A stretch of DNA of 46,121 nucleotides from Ruminococcus sp. AM36-2AA (GCF_003461955.1 NZ_QTYB01000020.1:1-46121); one strand, 5' to 3'. Shown: positions 26,120-35,890, numbered from the stretch's first letter. Notes: generated from the sequence alone by a model not told the origin. A program made the numbers and translations.

Positions 26120-27178
26120 GTGATCGAAGTAAGTAATCTGGTCAAAAAATACGGCGATCATACAGCCGTTGACCATCTTTCCTTTCAGATCGAAAAGGGG
26201 AAAATTTACGGATTCCTGGGCCCCAACGGTGCAGGAAAATCAACAACAATGAACATGATCACAGGATACATTGCTTCCACAGAGGGAAAAGTAATGATCG
26301 ATGGTCATGACATTCTGGAAGAACCGGAGGCAGCCAAGAAATGTATCGGCTATCTGCCGGAAATGCCGCCACTCTATTTTGACATGACTGTTCTTGAGTA
26401 CATGAAATTTGCGGCTGATCTGAAAAAAATCCCAAGAAACCAGAAAGACAAACAGATAAAAGAAGTCATGGATATGGTAAAGATCACAGACATGAAAGAC
26501 CGTCTGATCAAAAACCTTTCCAAAGGTTACCGCCAGAGAGTTGGCCTTGCACAGGCGATCCTTGGATATCCGGAAGTGATCATCCTGGATGAGCCTACAG
26601 TAGGACTTGACCCGAAGCAGATCATCGAGATCCGTGACCTGATCAAAAGCCTGAAACAGAAACATACGGTTATCTTAAGTTCTCATATCCTTTCCGAGGT
26701 GAGAGCAGTATGTGATTACGTTCTGATCATTTCACACGGAAAACTGGTAGCCAGTGATACGCCGGACAATCTGGAACGTCTGGCAGCAGGTTCCAACAGT
26801 CTCCTTATGAAAGTAAAAGGCGAGAAAGATACCATCCGAAAAGATCTGGAAACGATCGAAGGCGTTACCGGTGTGGAAATGTCCTACGACAGCGACGAAG
26901 AACTGTGGAAAACAAAAGTTTCCATTCAGGAAAATGTGGATATCCGCGAAAAAGTTTTCTATGCTATGGCAAAAGCAAACTGCCCGATCTACGAGATGCA
27001 GGTTAAGAGAGTTTCTCTTGAGGATGTATTCCTTGAGCTTACCGAAGGAGAAAAAAAGAAATCCACCGGGAAACAGGAAAGATCACAGTGGAAACCGGTA
27101 GAAGATAAATCTTCGGAAACAGAAAAATCTGAGAAAACGGAGAAAGCTTCAGATAAAAAAGAGGGGGATCAGTCATGA
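26120..27178 (+). CDS. ABC transporter ATP-binding protein (Gld/ABC-2 type)
   Basis: Cytoplasmic ATPase of an exporter-like complex with the next three genes. It has 352 residues. Walker A GPNGAGKST is near residue 40, the signature LSKGYRQRVGLAQA near 140, and Walker B VIILDEPTVGLDP, with the switch histidine in LSSHILSEV. After residue ~230 comes a C-terminal extension typical of GldA-like subunits, ending in a Lys/Glu-rich tail. The start is a GTG at 26120 with GGAGGAG upstream. It overlaps the permease gene by four bases (ATGA), so the two are translated together. The substrate is unknown. Confidence 0.92.
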   Translation: MIEVSNLVKKYGDHTAVDHLSFQIEKGKIYGFLGPNGAGKSTTMNMITGYIASTEGKVMIDGHDILEEPEAAKKCIGYLPEMPPLYFDMTVLEYMKFAADLKKIPRNQKDKQIKEVMDMVKITDMKDRLIKNLSKGYRQRVGLAQAILGYPEVIILDEPTVGLDPKQIIEIRDLIKSLKQKHTVILSSHILSEVRAVCDYVLIISHGKLVASDTPDNLERLAAGSNSLLMKVKGEKDTIRKDLETIEGVTGVEMSYDSDEELWKTKVSIQENVDIREKVFYAMAKANCPIYEMQVKRVSLEDVFLELTEGEKKKSTGKQERSQWKPVEDKSSETEKSEKTEKASDKKEGDQS

Positions 27179-28038
27179 CAGCAATTTTTAAAAGAGAACT
27201 GAAAAGCTATCTGACCTCCATGGTTGGATATCTCTTCATATTTTTTGTCCTGGTGCTGACTGGAATTTATTTTTCCGCATATCAGCTCTCAGCAGGTTAT
27301 TCAAAATTTGAATCTACATTAAGCGCACTGACCTTCGTGTTCCTGATCGGTGTGCCGATCCTTTCCATGCGTGTACTTGCAGAAGAACGTAAACAAAAAA
27401 CAGATCAGCTGCTTCTGACAGCGCCGATATCTGTGTGGGATATCGTATTTGGAAAATACCTTGCACTGGTAGCCGTATTTGCCATTCCGGTTGTGATCAT
27501 GTGCTTTTATCCACTGATCATGAGTAAATTTGGAACCATTTCCTATGCTTCCGCATATACAGGAATCCTGGGATTTTTCCTTCTTGGATGTGCGAATCTG
27601 GCAATTGGTGTATTTATGTCAGCACTTACGGAAAGCCAGGTAATTGCAGCAGTACTTACTTTTGTATTTCTGTTTGCTTTCTATATGATGAATGGAATTT
27701 CCTCATTTTTCTCACAGACTTCCATGTCAACGGCAGTGGCATTCGGACTTCTGATCGTGGCGATCGCAATTATCATTTATACCATGATCAAAAATGTTCT
27801 GATCTCTGCAGTGATCGGAGTTGTAGGAGAAGTTGCCCTTGTGATCGTATACGTTGTAAAATCAAGTATTTTCCAGGGTGGTATCCAGAAAGTACTGAAT
27901 GTATTTAATCTGAGCGGACATTATGAGAACTTTACAAACGGTGTGTTTGACGTGACAGGAATCGTATATTTTATCTCTGTCGTTGCAATCTGTCTGTTTC
28001 TCACCATGCAGTCCATTCAGAAGAGACGCTGGAACTAG
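27175..28038 (+). CDS. ABC-2 type permease (GldF-like)
   Basis: Integral membrane subunit of 287 residues with about six hydrophobic segments. The first is at ~13-33 (MVGYLFIFFVLVLTGIYFSA). Conserved ABC-2 features include VPILSMRVLAEERKQKTDQL followed by LLLTAPISVWDIVFGKYLA. It begins in the ATGA overlap with the ATPase gene and ends seven bases before the GldG-like gene. The gene order matches Gld-type operons of Bacteroidetes and many Clostridia. Confidence 0.9.
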   Translation: MTAIFKRELKSYLTSMVGYLFIFFVLVLTGIYFSAYQLSAGYSKFESTLSALTFVFLIGVPILSMRVLAEERKQKTDQLLLTAPISVWDIVFGKYLALVAVFAIPVVIMCFYPLIMSKFGTISYASAYTGILGFFLLGCANLAIGVFMSALTESQVIAAVLTFVFLFAFYMMNGISSFFSQTSMSTAVAFGLLIVAIAIIIYTMIKNVLISAVIGVVGEVALVIVYVVKSSIFQGGIQKVLNVFNLSGHYENFTNGVFDVTGIVYFISVVAICLFLTMQSIQKRRWN

Positions 28039-28045
28039 GGGGTGA

Positions 28046-29581
28046 ATGGAAATGAAATTCAGTGAGAAATTCAAGAAAAATAAAAGCGAGGCAGTAGAGA
28101 CAGAAACTGCGCAGGATTCCGGGAAAAAGAAACATAAACCAGATCCGAAAAAACTGGTAGGCACTATCAGTAAAAAGCATATTAAAAATGGTACTTACAG
28201 CATGGCTATGGCAGCGATCTTTATCGTGATCGTAGTTGTGATCAATATGATCGTAGGTGCAATCCCGTCTAAATATTCGCAGTTGGATGTAAGTTCATCC
28301 AAGCTTTATACCATCGGTGATGAGACAGAGAAAGTGCTGAAAGCACTGGATAAAGATGTGACCATTTACCAGATCGCGCCAAGCGGCTCTGAGGATGATA
28401 CGATTTCCAACCTGCTGTCACGCTATAAAGATGAGTCCAAACATATTAAAGTTGAAGTAAAAGATCCGGTTGTAAATCCGAAATTTGCTTCTGAATATAC
28501 AAGCGATGATCTTGCATCAAACAGCCTGATCGTAGTTTGCGGAGACAGAAACAAAGTTATCAATTACAACGATATGTATTCTACTTCTGTAGACTACAAT
28601 ACCTGGAAGCAGACCACGACCGGATTTGACGGTGAGGGACAGATCACAAGTGCTATCGGATATGTGACATCCGAGAACCTTCCGATCATGTACACGTTAT
28701 CCGGACATGGCGAAAAAGATCTGGATTCCAGCTTTAAAGAGGATATCCAGAAAGCCAACATTGATATCAAGGATCTGAACCTTCTCACAGAAGGAAAAGT
28801 TCCGGACGATGCTGACTGCCTGATGATCGTATCTCCGACGAGCGATATTTCCGAGGAAGAAAAAACAGAGATCCTGGATTATCTGGAGGCGGGCGGAAAG
28901 GCCATGATCTTCTCTGATTATACACAGGATGATCTGCCGAACTTCGATGCTGTCCTTGAAAATTATGGCGTAAAGCGTGCAGCAGGAATCGTATTTGAGG
29001 GCGACAGCCAGCATTATGGAATGCAGATGCCGTATTATCTGGTACCGACTGTTAACAGCACAGATGCAAGCTCTGAGACCGCTTCCGCAGGCTCTTATGT
29101 ACTGGCTCCATATGCACAGGGTATTCAGAAAACAGATGATGTAAGAGATACCGTAACGATTGACAGTATCCTGACAACTTCTGACCAGGCTTACTCTAAG
29201 ACAAACATGCAGAGCAGCAATATCGAGAAAGAAGACGGAGATGTAGACGGCCCGTTTGATCTTGGTGTTGCCATTACTGAGAAACTGGATGATGACAAGG
29301 AAACACAGATCGTTTACTATTCCACAGCAAATCTGATGGAGAGTCAGGTAAACCAGATGGTATCCGGCGGAAATGAAAAACTTCTTCTGGAGTCCTTAAA
29401 CTGGATGACCAGCACAGATGACGGCAATTCCGTTTCCATCCCATCCAAGAGCCTTGAGTCTACAAGCCTGACCGTAACGGATTATGATGCGGCCTTCTGG
29501 AAGATCTGTACTATTGGTCTGATCCCGGGAGTGTTCCTTGTTGCAGGATTTTTAATCTGGCTTAAGAGGAGAAAAGCATAA
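28046..29581 (+). CDS. GldG-family ABC transporter auxiliary protein
   Basis: A 511-residue membrane-anchored protein. A charged cytoplasmic N-terminus (~1-50) leads to a membrane segment near 53-75, then a large extracytoplasmic domain resembling the GldG / DUF4350-like fold (YTLSGHGEKDLDSSF, MIVSPTSDISEEEKTEILDY, GGKAMIFSDY). A second membrane helix lies near 485-505, followed by a KRRK cytoplasmic tail. The frame opens at 28046, but an ATG two codons later is better spaced from AGGGGGTG. It shares one base (TAATG) with the DUF4340 gene downstream. Confidence 0.85.
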   Translation: MEMKFSEKFKKNKSEAVETETAQDSGKKKHKPDPKKLVGTISKKHIKNGTYSMAMAAIFIVIVVVINMIVGAIPSKYSQLDVSSSKLYTIGDETEKVLKALDKDVTIYQIAPSGSEDDTISNLLSRYKDESKHIKVEVKDPVVNPKFASEYTSDDLASNSLIVVCGDRNKVINYNDMYSTSVDYNTWKQTTTGFDGEGQITSAIGYVTSENLPIMYTLSGHGEKDLDSSFKEDIQKANIDIKDLNLLTEGKVPDDADCLMIVSPTSDISEEEKTEILDYLEAGGKAMIFSDYTQDDLPNFDAVLENYGVKRAAGIVFEGDSQHYGMQMPYYLVPTVNSTDASSETASAGSYVLAPYAQGIQKTDDVRDTVTIDSILTTSDQAYSKTNMQSSNIEKEDGDVDGPFDLGVAITEKLDDDKETQIVYYSTANLMESQVNQMVSGGNEKLLLESLNWMTSTDDGNSVSIPSKSLESTSLTVTDYDAAFWKICTIGLIPGVFLVAGFLIWLKRRKA

Positions 29582-31194
29582 TGAAAAAATCAACCAAACT
29601 TGTTTCAGCTGTTGTTGTTCTGGCAGTTCTAGGTGGTACGTATGTGGGACTGAATACCTACGTATCCAAAGAGGAAAAGACAGAGAGCAGCAGTGAGGAG
29701 GAAAGCAAAACAGAAGTGTTTTCCGTGAAAACGGATGACATCAAATCTCTGGAATTTATCGTAGACAAGAAGGAAACTACCTTTGAGAAAAAAGATGATT
29801 CCTGGGTGAAAAAAGATGAGACTGCTTTCCCTGTAAATCAGACAACTCTGGATTCTGCAGCTTCCGCCATCGAAAAGGTGGAAGCTGACAGGGTTCTGAA
29901 AAAAGTAGACGATCTTACCGAATATGGACTGGATTCCCCGTCCAATACGGTGACCGTTGATACCAGTGATGGCACAACCAAGTTTAATATCGGAGATGAG
30001 AATACTTCCACGAATCAGTATTACATTTCCAAAGATGATGATGACAGTACTGTGTATGTAGTAGCGGCAGATACGGTCACTCCGTTTATGAAATCTCTTT
30101 ACGATTATGCACAGGGAGAAGATTTCCCGACAATTGATTCTTCCACAGTAAAGAAAATCCAGGTAAGCGAGGATAAAGATTCCTATGTTCTGGAAGAAAA
30201 TTCTGATGGAGCTACCTGGGATGTTTCCAGCGATGGAAGCAGTGATAAAGAAACTGCGGATACTACAGCAGCAGGAAATGTAACCTCCGGACTTGGAAAT
30301 TTTGCATATGATCAGTTTGTAAATTATAATGCAGAGGATCTTTCACAGTATGGCCTTGATAAGCCGTATGCGACGATTACAGTGGATTATCAGGAAGAGG
30401 TGAAGGATGACAGCTCAGACAGTACAGATTCTTCAGAAAAGGATTCTACAGCCTCTGAGAGTGATTCTGAGAGTGTCGACAGTACTGATGATAAAGCTTC
30501 AGCAGAAAACAGTTCGACAGATAGTTCTGACAGCACGGATGCTTCTGATGACAGCAGTTCTTCAGAGGATACCAAGACAACAACAGTAGATAAACAACTT
30601 GTTATCTACGTTGGCGATGAAGCAAGTGATGGCAGTCGATATGTAACTGTGGATAACAAACATATTTATACAATGTCCGCGGATACTCTGAGCGCAGTTA
30701 TTGACAAAGCACCATCAGATCTCTGGTCACTGATCGTCAATTATCTGTCTGTAAAAAATCTGGATCAGCTTCAGGTTACTTACGGCGGCGCAACAAATAC
30801 TGTAAATGTTTCACGTGAAACATCCAAAGATGATGACGGCAATGACAAAGAGACAACGACTTATCAGCTGGATGGTAAGGAGATAGAAAGTACAACCTTT
30901 ACCACTTTCTATAACAAGCTGATAAATATGGCAGGCCAGAAGAGACTGACGGACGCTTATACACCGGCTACAGACCCGGAGATGACTGCTGTATTCACAG
31001 ACTCTGATAAGAACCAGACAACCGTTACCTTCTACACATATGACACAAACTATTACGCAGCTGTCGTTGGAAACAAAGTATTTCTCGTAAACAAAATGAC
31101 GGTAAAAGAAATGTTTAATGCATATGAGACACTGATAAACGGTGAATCAAAAACAGAAGCCACAGCAACACCAACGGCTGAGGCGGAAAAGTGA
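29581..31194 (+). CDS. DUF4340 domain protein with Ser/Asp-rich insert
   Basis: The fourth gene of the Gld-like operon, 537 residues. An N-terminal hydrophobic segment (~7-26) anchors it outside the membrane. DUF4340-type repeats follow (DLTEYGLDSPSNTVTV and DLSQYGLDKPYATITV are duplicated motifs). Between ~277 and 340 is a low-complexity stretch of Ser, Asp, Glu and Thr. The C-terminus is Thr/Ala-rich. A perfect parS site (30807-30822) lies within the gene, encoding VSRET in frame. Family members accompany GldA/F/G but have no settled biochemical role. It ends before a terminator pair. Confidence 0.82.
   Translation: MKKSTKLVSAVVVLAVLGGTYVGLNTYVSKEEKTESSSEEESKTEVFSVKTDDIKSLEFIVDKKETTFEKKDDSWVKKDETAFPVNQTTLDSAASAIEKVEADRVLKKVDDLTEYGLDSPSNTVTVDTSDGTTKFNIGDENTSTNQYYISKDDDDSTVYVVAADTVTPFMKSLYDYAQGEDFPTIDSSTVKKIQVSEDKDSYVLEENSDGATWDVSSDGSSDKETADTTAAGNVTSGLGNFAYDQFVNYNAEDLSQYGLDKPYATITVDYQEEVKDDSSDSTDSSEKDSTASESDSESVDSTDDKASAENSSTDSSDSTDASDDSSSSEDTKTTTVDKQLVIYVGDEASDGSRYVTVDNKHIYTMSADTLSAVIDKAPSDLWSLIVNYLSVKNLDQLQVTYGGATNTVNVSRETSKDDDGNDKETTTYQLDGKEIESTTFTTFYNKLINMAGQKRLTDAYTPATDPEMTAVFTDSDKNQTTVTFYTYDTNYYAAVVGNKVFLVNKMTVKEMFNAYETLINGESKTEATATPTAEAEK
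30807..30822. promoter_or_regulatory. parS: parS site within the DUF4340 gene
   Basis: A perfect match to the 16-bp palindrome TGTTTCACGTGAAACA known as parS from Bacillus and other bacteria. It is inside a coding sequence, as several natural parS sites are. Confidence 0.95.
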
Positions 31195-31206
31195 AAAATA
31201 AAACTA

Positions 31207-31245
31207 AGCCCCGGAATTCCATGGATCAGGAGTTCCGGGGCTTTC
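31207..31245 (+). terminator. terminator of the Gld-like ABC operon
   Basis: AGCCCCGGAA pairs with TTCCGGGGCT and runs into TTTCT. It starts 13 bases past the DUF4340 stop. Confidence 0.85.
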
Positions 31246-31252
31246 TATAATA

Positions 31253-31305
31253 AAAAAACCTGTACAGTGGTTTTTCAGTCCACCGTACAGGTTTTATTTT
31301 TTTTA
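31253..31305. terminator. bidirectional terminator between convergent genes
   Basis: A long stem (ACCTGTAC, GTGG / CCAC, GTACAGGT) is flanked by seven A residues on the left and a T-run on the right. It serves the plus-strand ABC operon and the minus-strand YhgE/Pip gene. Confidence 0.85.
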
Positions 31306-31350
31306 TATCCAACAGAAGGTTCGGGGGAGCTTCTGTCAGTTACATATTAG

Positions 31351-34300
31351 TTAAGCAAGACCTCTTTCTTCCAGCCAGTCGAAGAGAACGATTTTTTCTT
31401 CTTTCTTTCTCTTGGCCATGTGATTGAACTGAAGGATTGTCAGGATCGTGAAGATCACAAACAGTACAGCCAGTACAATTACAGAAGTAGTAATGCTTCT
31501 GCCACCACTGATCGTTGCACGGAATGCATCAACTGTGTAAGTGAATGGCAGGTATGCGTGAATCTTTGCAACAAATGCAGGAGAAATCTCGACCGGATAA
31601 GTACCGGCAGATCCTGCAAGCTGAACGACCATGAATACCAGCATCAGGAAACTTCCTACTTTACCAAGTGTAATGTTGAAGAAGTACATCATAGATGTAA
31701 AGGTCATTGCTGCGAGGCAGGCAAAGAGAACTGTCTTGCCCATCTCAGCAGGGGTGAATCCGTTAAATGCATGTAACAGAAGGATCAGACAGATTGCCTG
31801 AAGCATTGCTACCGGATAAAGTACGGAAGCTTTGCTTGCCCACCATGCAAAACCGGATTTCAGTTTGCCTTTATACTGAGCCAGAGGATACATCAGGCAG
31901 AATGCCAGTGCACCAACCCAGAGGCCTACAGACATCATATAAGGTGCCATTGCGTGTCCGTTATTCGGAACATCGGTAAGTTTTGTTTCATCGCTCACAA
32001 CAGGTGTTGCGAACATTTTAATTGTTTCATCACTTGCTGAGTTATCTTTAACTGTTTTAGCTCCATCACTGAGGCTTGTGGTTAATGTCTTGGAACCATC
32101 TTTCAGTTCTTTCATACCACTTCCAAGTTTCTTGGAACCATCATACAGCTGAGAGGAACCACTCTGGATCTGAGCAGCACCATCTGCAAGCTGTTTCGCA
32201 CCATTGTTCAGAGTGCTGTTGTTACTTACAAGTTTCTTGGTACCACTGAGAAGAGTTGAGGTACCGTTTGCTAATGTCTTAGTTCCGTTTGCAAGAGTAG
32301 TAGCACCGCTGGAAAGAGTTTTAGCTCCAGTGGAAAGCTGACTGGTACCGCTTGTAAGAGCAGAACTGTTAGCGGCCAGTTTAGCGACGCCATCTGTGTA
32401 TGTCTTAATTCCTGTAGTCAGTGTTTCAGAACCATCGGCAAGCTGACCTGCACCGGATTTCACCTGCGGAAGTGCGCTTGTGATCTGTTTTCCTGCTTTT
32501 TTCAGACTTGTTGCGCCATCAGTAAGTTTCTTGTTGTTTGCGGTTAATTTATCAAATCCATCGTTCAGAGCTTTGATTCCGGCGGCTGCTTTCGGGAAAG
32601 CTGCGGTACCAGTCTCCAGTTTCTGAAGTCCGGCGGAAACAGTTTTTGTTCCGGTATTTACAGCTGTTGCACCCGCGTACAGCTGCTGTGTAACAGCGGA
32701 AAGCTGAGAGATCATATCTGTAGGAAGCTGACCTGCAACTGCGCCCATTGTAGTAGCGGCTGTGCCCATTTCTGTAGCACCGCTGCCCATTTCTGCTGCA
32801 CCATTGCTCATTTCTGTAGCACCACTTGTCAGTCCGTCTGCAAGCTGGTTCAAAGTTGCTGCAGCACCTGTCAGAGTCTGTACACTGCTCTTAATATCCT
32901 CAGTTTTGCTGTTCAGCTGTGAAAGTGCATCTCCAAGTTCTCCCTGAACTGCATCAATTTCACCATTTACAACGCCCAACTGGGAAACCTGATCAGAATA
33001 TCCGGCTGCAAAGGAAGTATCTACCTGAGAAGCGCTTCCGGCAGCACCGGACAGAGTATTGATCACATTGCTGAGGCTTTCAGCGGAAATTTTTCCATCT
33101 TCATCCTGTGCGCTCTGAATTGCCTGAAGTTCTGCAACAGCAGAGTTCATAGCCTGCTGTGCGGCATCAATTCTTCCGTTTGCGTCATTAAGTGTTGAAG
33201 TTGTTGTCTGTCCGTATGTATCCATTGCGGAGCTTACTGCACTGATCTGAGCTTTCATTCCACCAAATGCAGTACCAAGACCCTCTGCTTTGGAAGAAAG
33301 CATTGTACTTGCATCAGTAAGAGCACTTGCTGCACTGTTAAGACCAGGTACGATCTGACCGGTAACAGCTGACGCACCCTGAGTCATGGCTGCGGAAGCG
33401 GATTCCATACCAGTTTGAGCCTTAGTCATACCGGCGGAAGCAGATTCCATACCTTTCTGAGCCTTTGTAAGGCCACTGGAAAGCTGTTTGAAGGATTCTT
33501 CAGTAGTGCTTCCCTTCAGAGCAGAAACAGTGTCGTTAAGTTTTTTGGTTCCTGCTTCCAGAGCTGCAGTTCCGGATACCAGAGACTGAGAATCTTTAGT
33601 TCCTTTTGTAACGCCGGTATTTAACTGAGCGATACCATCAGAAACATCTCCAAGGCTTTCCAGAGCGGAGAGCTGTTTAGCGCCGTCTGCCAGTTCCTGT
33701 GCACCCTTTACATAAGCGGTTGTTCCATCAGCCAGAGTATCTGCACCGCTGACATACTTTGTAGCACCACTGGAAAGAGTATTGATACCTTCGCTTAAAG
33801 CTTTGGCACCGGATTCCAGGCTGCTTGCACCGCTTTTCAGTGCATCGGAGTTTTCATTCAACTGATCAACACCTGCGGTGTACTGTTTCACACCTTTATC
33901 CAGAGTGTCAACACCGGTTGTAAGCTCCGGTACCTTGTTGGTGAGAGTAGCGACACCACTGTCAAGCTGTTTTGCTCCATCATCCAGACTCTTGGCTCCG
34001 TCGTTAACCTGAGCTACACCATCGGTGTATGTCTTAAGTCCCTCTGTGAGACTGTCAGCACCGCTTACGAATGTAAGAGTACTTGTGGAAAGTTTTTTCA
34101 GGTTCTTGGTAATGGTTTTGTTACCATCAGCAGCTGTAGTCAGTCCGTCTTCAAGTTTTCCGGATCCGTCAGCAGCTTCCTGCATTCCGTCACCTGCTTC
34201 TGAGATAGAATCAAAAACGGTTTCTGTATAGGTTTCTGTAACCTGGGAGGCGATGTTGTCGCGAAGCTTCAGCATTGCTGTTTCACTGAGCTTGGAAGCG

Positions 34301-34713
34301 ATGTAGTTGGTTCCCGGATTGGTCTGATATGTCAGCTCCATCTGCTTGGGGTTATCATCCATTACAGTAGCTGCATTTGCGGAGAAGTCTTCCGGAATTG
34401 TGATAACCATGTAGTAGGTTCCGTTTGCCAGACCGTCCTCTGCTGTTTTGCTGTCTACAATGTTGAATGCCATTGAGTCGTTGTCTTTCAGCTCATCCGC
34501 CATATCCTTACCTATACTTAGCGTCTTGCCATTATACTCAACTGGTTTGTCTTCGTTTACCACGGCCACCGGCAGGTTATCCACGCTTCCGTAAGGATCC
34601 CACATGGATTTCAGAAACAGGCCTGCATAGATGAGCGGGATAACGATGATAGCGATTACAACGATAAGCATGAGCTTGTTACGAAGTAGGCTTTTCCATT
34701 CGTCTTTGATCAT
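31351..34713 (-). CDS. YhgE/Pip family membrane protein
   Basis: A 1120-residue membrane protein of the YhgE/Pip (phage infection protein) family. One membrane helix (~14-34) precedes a very long extracytoplasmic region (~35-910). That region is built from repeats of the form G(A/S)xxLxxGxxxL(A/S)xG, likely a coiled-coil or helical rod. Five to six membrane helices follow near the C-terminus (~925-1105) in an ABC-2-like permease arrangement. Family members are implicated in phage adsorption in lactococci and in ESX/type VII-like export in other Firmicutes. The role here is not determinable. It runs head-on to replication and opposes a nearby TetR gene. Confidence 0.9.
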   Translation of the reverse strand: MIKDEWKSLLRNKLMLIVVIAIIVIPLIYAGLFLKSMWDPYGSVDNLPVAVVNEDKPVEYNGKTLSIGKDMADELKDNDSMAFNIVDSKTAEDGLANGTYYMVITIPEDFSANAATVMDDNPKQMELTYQTNPGTNYIASKLSETAMLKLRDNIASQVTETYTETVFDSISEAGDGMQEAADGSGKLEDGLTTAADGNKTITKNLKKLSTSTLTFVSGADSLTEGLKTYTDGVAQVNDGAKSLDDGAKQLDSGVATLTNKVPELTTGVDTLDKGVKQYTAGVDQLNENSDALKSGASSLESGAKALSEGINTLSSGATKYVSGADTLADGTTAYVKGAQELADGAKQLSALESLGDVSDGIAQLNTGVTKGTKDSQSLVSGTAALEAGTKKLNDTVSALKGSTTEESFKQLSSGLTKAQKGMESASAGMTKAQTGMESASAAMTQGASAVTGQIVPGLNSAASALTDASTMLSSKAEGLGTAFGGMKAQISAVSSAMDTYGQTTTSTLNDANGRIDAAQQAMNSAVAELQAIQSAQDEDGKISAESLSNVINTLSGAAGSASQVDTSFAAGYSDQVSQLGVVNGEIDAVQGELGDALSQLNSKTEDIKSSVQTLTGAAATLNQLADGLTSGATEMSNGAAEMGSGATEMGTAATTMGAVAGQLPTDMISQLSAVTQQLYAGATAVNTGTKTVSAGLQKLETGTAAFPKAAAGIKALNDGFDKLTANNKKLTDGATSLKKAGKQITSALPQVKSGAGQLADGSETLTTGIKTYTDGVAKLAANSSALTSGTSQLSTGAKTLSSGATTLANGTKTLANGTSTLLSGTKKLVSNNSTLNNGAKQLADGAAQIQSGSSQLYDGSKKLGSGMKELKDGSKTLTTSLSDGAKTVKDNSASDETIKMFATPVVSDETKLTDVPNNGHAMAPYMMSVGLWVGALAFCLMYPLAQYKGKLKSGFAWWASKASVLYPVAMLQAICLILLLHAFNGFTPAEMGKTVLFACLAAMTFTSMMYFFNITLGKVGSFLMLVFMVVQLAGSAGTYPVEISPAFVAKIHAYLPFTYTVDAFRATISGGRSITTSVIVLAVLFVIFTILTILQFNHMAKRKKEEKIVLFDWLEERGLA

Positions 34714-34738
34714 TTTACCTATCCCTTTCTTTATTTAG

Positions 34739-34767
34739 TTTTATATAAAGCTTAGTTGCTTAATCAA
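34739..34767 (-). promoter_or_regulatory. probable promoter and operator of the YhgE/Pip gene
   Basis: On the minus strand TTGATT (34767-34762) and TATAAA (34744-34739) are separated by 17 bp. The spacer includes an imperfect inverted repeat, AGTTTGATTAAGCAACT, which could be the TetR operator. Confidence 0.5.
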
Positions 34768-34850
34768 ACTTTATTCCAGTAATGGCTTCAAAATCTATTA
34801 AACATACTGAATTCTATTAATAGCTCTCAAATCCATTATCAAACAAAGTG

Positions 34851-34879
34851 TTGATTTTCTTTACGTGATGTATTATACT
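34851..34879 (+). promoter_or_regulatory. possible promoter towards the TetR gene
   Basis: TTGATT (34851-34856) and TATACT (34874-34879) have 17 bp between them. It is over 400 bp upstream of the gene, with the multi-hairpin repeat in between. Confidence 0.4.
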
Positions 34880-35034
34880 AAACACAAAACATAGATACAA
34901 CCATTAAATATTTACTGAATGTATATTAATGGACATAAATGCGAAAAATGTCTAATACAGAAAGATGATTTTTATGGCTGCAGACACGAACATGATATTA
35001 TAGTAATTCCAGAAATACTATAGTTGAGAGAAAA

Positions 35035-35196
35035 TGACCGAATCAAGGAAGCCCTCTCCGCGGGATTGCGAAAAGCAATAAGTAATGAGTGGGGACTTGC
35101 TTATATCAGGAGGAGTACAAACAAGTCCTGATAAACTGCGGAGCAGTTATTTGGTTATGAGCAAGTAGCGAAGCGGATTGCGAATATCCGCTTGAC
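35035..35196 (+). repeat. dispersed multi-hairpin repeat, full-length copy
   Basis: About 162 bp from GACCGAATCAAGGAAG to ATCCGCTTGAC, in the orientation opposite to the copy at 38863. It has the family order: GATTGCGAAAAGCAATAAG, TATCAGGAGGAG...GTCCTGATA, AACTGCGGAGCAGTTA, GGTTATGAGCAAGTAGCG and AGCGGATTGCGAATATCCGCTT. Confidence 0.85.
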
Positions 35197-35287
35197 TATA
35201 TGGTAATTTATGAACATGAAGTAGAGTAGAATGCGAATGTCCGCTTTACTTATTATAGCTTTACGGAATAACAGGGGGAAAAGAAAA

Positions 35288-35878
35288 ATGGCCGAAAAAG
35301 TTGATAGAAGAGTACGGAAAACAAAAGCACAGCTTCGAGCAGGATTAGCACGTCTTATGCAGAAGAAGAGTATTAAAGAGATTACTGTGAAAGAACTGGT
35401 GGAAGAAGTAGATATCAACCGTTCCACGTTTTATCTTCATTATACAGATATTTACCAGATGTTAGAATCTATTGAGGCGGAACTGATGGATGAAGTTTCT
35501 CATTTAGTAGAAGATTATCCGCTTGATCCTCTTAACAATAAGGAGAGTTCTTATCCGTTTATTGAGCAGATTTTTACAATTTTGGATAATAATAAGGATA
35601 TTTGTATTGCACTGCTCGGAAAAAATGGGGATATGGCGTTTGTCAGCCGAATCGAAAAGCTGATTGCGGATACAGTTCTGCATCGTCTGTCTATTCGTTT
35701 GCCTAAGAATAATCGGGATATTGAGTATGCGTACGCCTTTTGTCTGAATGGATGTGTAGGAATGATCAAGACATGGCTCTCTTCTGAAAACCAGGAATCT
35801 ACACAGCATATGGCAGAGCTTACCCATAAGCTGATTGATAATACAACACATATGTATTTGGAACAGGCTTTAAGATAA
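35288..35878 (+). CDS. TetR/AcrR-family transcriptional regulator
   Basis: A 196-residue dimeric repressor-type protein. Its N-terminal helix-turn-helix is at ~8-55 (KAQLRAGLARLMQKKSIKEI, then VKELVEEVDINRSTFYLHYTD). The C-terminal ligand domain is of the kind found with YhgE/Pip or DhaS-like regulators. The ATG at 35288 follows GGGGGA; the frame is open upstream across repeat DNA, which is not part of the protein. Its position, divergent from the YhgE/Pip gene, suggests it controls that gene. The ligand is unknown. Confidence 0.88.
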   Translation: MAEKVDRRVRKTKAQLRAGLARLMQKKSIKEITVKELVEEVDINRSTFYLHYTDIYQMLESIEAELMDEVSHLVEDYPLDPLNNKESSYPFIEQIFTILDNNKDICIALLGKNGDMAFVSRIEKLIADTVLHRLSIRLPKNNRDIEYAYAFCLNGCVGMIKTWLSSENQESTQHMAELTHKLIDNTTHMYLEQALR

Positions 35879-35890
35879 AATAAGAGCTGA

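Larger units (their letters stand above)
34714..35287. other. divergent intergenic region between YhgE/Pip and TetR genes (574 bp)
   Basis: Holds a minus-strand promoter at 34739-34767 for the YhgE/Pip gene and a plus-strand promoter-like pair at 34851-34879. One copy of the dispersed multi-hairpin repeat is at 35035-35196, just ahead of the TetR gene. Confidence 0.65.
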
